Source of the DNA: Zingiber officinale
Taxonomy: Eukaryota > Streptophyta > Magnoliopsida > Zingiberales > Zingiberaceae
Length of the DNA stretch: 64,000 nt
NCBI RefSeq assembly: GCF_018446385.1
Contig: NC_055986.1
Location: forward strand, 25,592,302-25,656,301
Reading direction: 5' to 3'
Below the pieces are notes generated by a model. That model saw nothing but the letters and a program-made list of their open reading frames with translations, ran no database searches and was not told the DNA's origin. Below, in pieces: positions 61,211-64,000 of the stretch. Made by a program: the position numbers and the translations under genes. Position 1 is the first letter of the stretch; each line of letters begins with the position of its first letter.

Positions 61211-62391
61211 TGATCTTACGAGTCATCTACAGACTACAGCTTTTGTATGGACCTCATGGCGGGTGTGAAATAAGATTAAAGACTCGAGAATTTGTTAAAC
61301 GTCCATTAGCGTTTTTTTAAAGGATTTTGGAGGAGAAACAATTGGTACGGTGTCTCTTTTGGGTCCATTCTTGTTTTTCCTCCTCTTTTCTTGGTGGTGA
61401 TAGGGTATCCTCCGAAATGCAAACCTAATATTGATATCTGTAAATACTTACAGTGGGTGTTAACCCTAAATCCTTTTCTTCAGACTTGTTATCAGAAGAG
61501 TAATCACACAATATCAAACTGCCCTTCAAAACTTCACAAGTCAAATCCCTTATCTCAAATTTGAATGTTCTTCTGCCAAGATGATATACTCTTCTCTTCA
61601 CAAGAAGAGAGTTCTCACCCCTCACTTTCAACAACCTTCTTTACACTTGGATAAACTCCCTGTAAGGAAAGGGAGTGTAGTGGGATTTATGTGATATGAC
61701 AAGCAACTGCTTTACTCTGCAATTGTAATTGCCACATTCCTCCCCACTGCCAAATTCTCTCATTTGTCCAAATCAAATCACATAGATCATATAAGAATCT
61801 AATTATAAATTTCATATTAAAACATTCAATTCATACTTAAAAAAAAATCATGTGAAAATAAGCACACTAACTATTAATGCTAAAAAAAATTATTACATCT
61901 TACACATACACTATTATCTAAGTTGATTTAGCTCCTTTGTGTTGGTCTGAGAAGTGAGTGTATTAATCTTTTGCAACATATTTCAAATAAATTATTTACA
62001 ATCTCACATTTTAAATGTAAAAAACTATAAAATTGGACACTAAAAATATAAATCTATTTTAATTTTATATTTTAACTAAAATCAATTTATTCTAATCCGC
62101 TTACTTAATTATGCTCCATAAATTGAATTTTATATTTTTATATTTTAATTTTATTCTACCGCCAATAAAATCCATGCTAAAATAACACACTAATTAGAAT
62201 GGGCAGTAGATAGCTAAATAGATAAATAATCTTTCATTAGTATTTTTTAAAAAATAATTTTGAAGGAGCAGTTGCTAGAAGGGTTTAACTTGAACTGGAT
62301 GCTGCATTGAACCGTAGTAATGCAGAATGGATGCAAGAACAATTTTTTTTTGCTAATTCGAGCAGAAATTTTCAGTGCAATGAACCTGATT
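61211..62391. other. Intergenic between reductase and formin fragment
   Basis: The first 150-200 bases should be the reductase 3' UTR. The rest is AT-rich and shows no FH2 exon on the minus strand and no other gene. Confidence 0.55.
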
Positions 62392-63528
62392 TCAATGCTC
62401 AGGGATCGCTTGAGATTTATCTGAGTGCAACCTCTTCAACTTTGGTCCAAGATTCTCCTCGTGCACCTCCGCTGCATTCGGATTCTCTCGTGAAATCACC
62501 GTCTTCTTCAACACAGAGTCTCGTGGAGGCGCGAGAAGCGGCAGCCGGAAAGTTGGAATCTTGACGTTTTGTCCCTCGTGAGAACCAGCTGCAGGTACCG
62601 GAGCCGGCGGTGGCGGATTTTGTCCACCGACGAGTGCGCGTCTGGCAAAGTCCCCTATTTTTCTTGGCGAGCGCAAGTTTTTCCTGGGGGAGTACTGCAA
62701 GGTTCCTGCCTTCTCGTCACTCTCGGCCTCCAACGGCGAAGATGGTGGCGAATGGGCTGGTGGTCTTCGCTTCGGAGGTGATGGTGTGGGTGGCCGCAGG
62801 AGCGAGGTATGCTTTGGTGGCGGCGGTGGGGAAGTGTTGACCGAGCATATCTCCTCATCCGACGTCGACGAACGGCAGGCTTCACCGCTTAGTAGTACCT
62901 GACGGGGCAGTGGCGGGAGCGGACGGAGCTCCGGCGACCGGAGCTTCCAGTACGTCGTGAAGCCTCCGGAAGCACAGCTCTCGCTCGTGTCTCTATGCGA
63001 GCTGCCGGCAACACCCACAGACAGTAACTCCGATCCACCGAGAGAGGCAGCGGACGAAGGCGCGGCGGCCGAGATCTCCTGCTCGCCGGAAGAAGCTGCA
63101 CGGGGAGGGAAGAAGCGGATGCTATCGGACCCGACGTCGTTGTCGGCAACTCCTCCTTGACGACGGCGTAAGTGGAAGAAGAGCACGAAGGAGAGGACAA
63201 GGAAGGCGACGGCAAGGAGCGGGGTCGCGACGGCAGGGAGGAGGTTGGACGGGGAGCGGCGGGAGGGGGAGGTGGAAGAGGCGTCGGTCGTGGAAGAGAC
63301 ATTAACAGGAAAGGTAGGAAAGGCAGCGGTGGAGGACGCAGGAGGCGGATGCGGCGGGGAGGGTTCAAGAGGGAAGAAGGCGCCGAAGGTTGGGTGGGAA
63401 GATGAAGAGGAATAAGAGGACGAGGAGTATTTGGGGAAGAAAGGCTGATGAAGAGCCCTCCTGTTGTGAGTAGCAGTAGAAGTAACAGTCAGCAAGAAGA
63501 AGAACAAGAAGGAGAAGGAGGGAGCCAT
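62392..63528 (-). pseudogene. Class I formin N-terminal half, lacking FH2
   Basis: The frame has 378 codons. Residues 1-20 form a signal peptide (SFLFFFLLTVTSTATHN). The extracellular part has RRALHQPFFP, a motif seen in plant class I formins, and a Ser/Pro-rich wall-facing stretch. A membrane segment lies at about 96-120 (LLAVAFLVLSFVLFFHL), followed by RRR. The cytosolic part holds proline-rich FH1-like runs (TSPPPPPKHTSLLRPPTPSPPKR). At residues 360-378 FH2 would begin, but the conserved PKLKPLHWDK reads PKLKRLHSDK and a stop follows within 8 codons. No FH2 sequence is found between here and the reductase gene. An intact formin of this class has about 800-1000 residues and nucleates actin filaments through FH2. 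This copy could at most make a membrane protein without actin activity. Start is the only upstream ATG in frame. Confidence 0.85.
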
Positions 63529-64000
63529 GGAGATAGAAAGAGAGACTGGGAGGTTGGGGAAGAAGAGGAGAAGGAGGAAGAAGGGTTTAGGGTCTACTGT
63601 ACGCTTAATTGATTAGTCATTTCCTTGATGGCAACTAGACGGTGCCAGGGTTGAGAGAGAGTGAGTGAGATCGAGTCTTCTCTGCTTGCTCAGAAGCAAC
63701 AGTGGAGGTGTGGTTGCAAAGCGCCAGATGCCTGAGGACTGTGGTTTCTTCATGGCGTGACAGTGGCAGTCTGCCACCTCTCCGCTTTGGCGCTGAAGCC
63801 TGAAGATAACTGGACGCCTTCGCATATGGGCAAAATCTTTTATTAAATCAGTAAAAAGGTGTTCTTTTAGTTTATCAATACAAGTTCTATAAATTTATAT
63901 TGCTTAAATTGCTGAAGCAGACTGGCCTAGGACGGCAATTTACTTCAAATTTTATGAGAATTTCGAATAGGAGATTATAGGAAGGCATTATCATATTCAA
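63529..64000 (-). other. Upstream region of the formin-like frame
   Basis: GA-rich leader sequence next to the ATG (63530-63600 on the plus strand) is followed by mixed DNA. No further gene is supported; the 70-codon frame at 63613-63825 has no recognisable features. Confidence 0.45.

Noticed and set aside
62569-63405. Plus-strand frames opposite the formin fragment
   Set aside because: Gly/Arg-rich products come from the reverse complement of proline- and serine-rich codons; the minus strand has the real features.

Overview
This window is plant nuclear DNA. Genes are split by many spliceosomal introns, and most of the sequence is LTR retrotransposons nested in one another, many with tRNA-iMet-type primer sites (TGGTATCAGAGC). 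A monocot is likely, and the repeat style (2.5-kb Copia LTRs rich in GGCCGGCC, GGCGCCTT-rich repeats) recalls Zingiberales such as ginger or turmeric. That taxon is an impression from memory, not something the sequence proves.

Layout. (1) 1-22410 is one minus-strand Copia element with about 2.5-kb LTRs. A plus-strand relative (5135-14914) and a solo LTR (15918-18323, TSD CAAGT) sit inside it. (2) 22411-26392 holds LTR fragments, a complete TRIM (24124-24736) and a probable Gypsy-type LTR. (3) 26393-30788 is mostly AT-rich and carries a small ARGOS/ORGAN SIZE RELATED gene (28526-28822), a foldback element and a three-copy 100-bp repeat. (4) 30789-42873 is a ten-exon LARP6-type La-related protein gene. 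Its 7.4-kb first intron holds an antisense, gag-only Copia element (31637-37424, TSD GAAAT) and a hairpin repeat. (5) 42874-45297 holds a decayed fragment of an alkenal/double-bond reductase gene and tandem repeats. (6) 45298-58511 is a Tat-like Gypsy element (TSD ATATT) that has lost gag, protease and RT but keeps RNase H, integrase, a 3' tandem repeat and a broken antisense coiled-coil ORF. A TRIM solo LTR (TSD CATTC), a Copia solo LTR (TSD CTAAC) and a second gag-only Copia element lie inside it. (7) 58525-59240 is a pyrimidine-rich tract. (8) 59760-61210 is an intact five-exon NADPH-dependent alkenal/double-bond reductase gene with a duplicated promoter segment. (9) 62392-63528 (minus) is the N-terminal half of a class I formin that stops just as the FH2 domain begins.

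The host genes show no operon-like linkage, and each is expected to act independently: ARGOS in organ growth and ethylene response, LARP6 in RNA binding, the reductase in enone/enal reduction, the formin in actin organisation. The most unusual theme is among the transposons. One Copia family has lost gag but keeps pol remnants, and two other Copia elements have gag and no pol. The plus-strand copy has near-identical LTRs but a heavily broken pol, which points to mobilisation in trans. At 14914/14915 a junction looks like recombination between a filled and an empty allele of the same insertion site.
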